From positions 37,957,250 through 38,021,249 of the forward strand of contig CM075103.1 of the NCBI GenBank assembly GCA_037576195.1: a DNA stretch of 64,000 bases. The letters run 5' to 3'. The notes below the pieces were generated by a model. That model ran no database searches, was not told where the DNA came from, and worked only from the letters and a program-made list of their open reading frames with translations. Positions 63,103 to 64,000 of the stretch are shown piece after piece; position 1 is the stretch's first letter; each line of letters opens with the position of its first letter. The DNA comes from Phytoseiulus persimilis. Lineage: Eukaryota; Arthropoda; Arachnida; Mesostigmata; Phytoseiidae. The position numbers and the translations under genes were made by a program.

Positions 63103-64000
63103 TCATCGAGCCAACCGCTAACAAATCGGGTGCTGACACGACCGCGACCGTATCTTGTTACGCCGCCGTCATGTATCATGTTGTCGTTCGTAGCCGAGTA
63201 GTTCCCGCTCCCGCTGTTCTCCAGCTCTATGTAGATCCGGCAAACGCTGGTACGCGAACCGGTTGTTAATTGAGCTCGTTCGCGAATCACGACGAGAGAA
63301 ACTCGGAGTTGACTCCGCCAGCGACGCTGGAGGCCGGAACGTCAACGTGGCAAGAGCGGCCGCTCAGGAAATATTTCCAGATGTTTGGCACGGGGAGAGG
63401 GAATCGATCCGCGGGAACATAGGACAGCCTTGCGGAAAACACACCTCATCCGCTCTCAATGCACTCCGTGGAGAGCGGAGCATTTCGGATAGACAGTGGG
63501 TAGCTCACCCGTTCCGCTTCGGTTCTCAGCGGTCTCCAACATGCCTCCGACAAGAGCTAGGCTCGCTCGTCGAAAGCCAGGCTTGATTTCCCGAACTCAG
63601 ATAACGGTGAAACGATGGATCGAAACGGACTTGAGACTCTCACGAGCGCTCGTGCAAATCATCTCGTTTATCTAATTCTTCAACAGATTTATCGAATTAA
63701 TCATCATTTGCTGAGTGGATACGGCGGGTGACAAGATGAACCGAGAAAAAAGCCGTGAGCTAGATTGAATCCCACAGTCGATTTGAAATTGAGATCAATT
63801 CACAAGTTGACACCCACACACTTCGAACCGAGAGATGTGATGGTCGCGAGACGTCCATGACGCCGGGGGCCACCAACCGAAGAGCTTGTCGATGCTCATT
63901 TCAGGATCAGCCACGAAGCGCTACCTCGAAAAACGCACGGGGATTCCCCGGAAGCTAATTTCCGCGAGGAGATGTGTTCTCCTCCCCAGCGGAAGCGAAA

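Larger units (their letters stand above)
49836..64000. other. No recognised gene outside the listed frames
   Basis: Fourteen kilobases with many overlapping short frames, none with a recognisable domain. No tRNA with matching A and B boxes, no rRNA and no transposase was found. The + frame 62994-63269 contains the (GCC)5 run. Confidence 0.3.

Overview
The window looks like nuclear DNA of an arthropod, most likely an arachnid (tick or mite). Three things point there. The LINE at 21130-22516 has the reverse-transcriptase style and the C-terminal C-x2-C-x8-H-x4-C layout that I associate with tick non-LTR elements. A fragment at 28684-28948 carries the SSK box of a protein family dispersed in arthropods. 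A short CCTAA/CCTGA tract resembles the arthropod telomere repeat. By eye the base composition is close to balanced and CpG is common. There are no bacterial operons, tRNAs, rRNAs or CRISPR arrays, and I can identify no intact host gene.

Layout: 1-6.5 kb has no recognised gene. 6.57-6.75 kb is a two-unit tandem duplication. 10.1-15.3 kb has several protein-like open stretches on the + strand that I cannot identify. 21.1-22.5 kb is a 5'-truncated LINE ORF with one frameshift and one nonsense codon. 26.4-27.0 kb and 41.3-42.0 kb are two diverged copies of one foldback-type DNA element. Both have long terminal inverted repeats, and in the first copy the repeats contain a 15-bp minisatellite. Both are flanked by 8-9 bp direct repeats, which differ between the copies. 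28.7-30.0 kb holds two decayed coding fragments in tail-to-tail orientation. 34.3-35.4 kb is a long imperfect palindrome with arms of about 430 bp whose innermost 119 bp match perfectly. A C16 run and further repeat-like sequence follow it. 43.9 kb and 49.6 kb hold small repeats. The rest is unassigned intergenic or intronic DNA with open frames that I rate low.

No working pathway is visible. What ties the region together is mobile-element history: a dead LINE, a palindromic repeat, a foldback family that landed twice, and broken coding remnants. The least familiar item is the foldback family. Its two copies share an internal minus-strand reading frame whose differences fall often on third codon positions. 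Much of the sequence yields protein-like translations in several frames at once, so open frames alone were not treated as genes.
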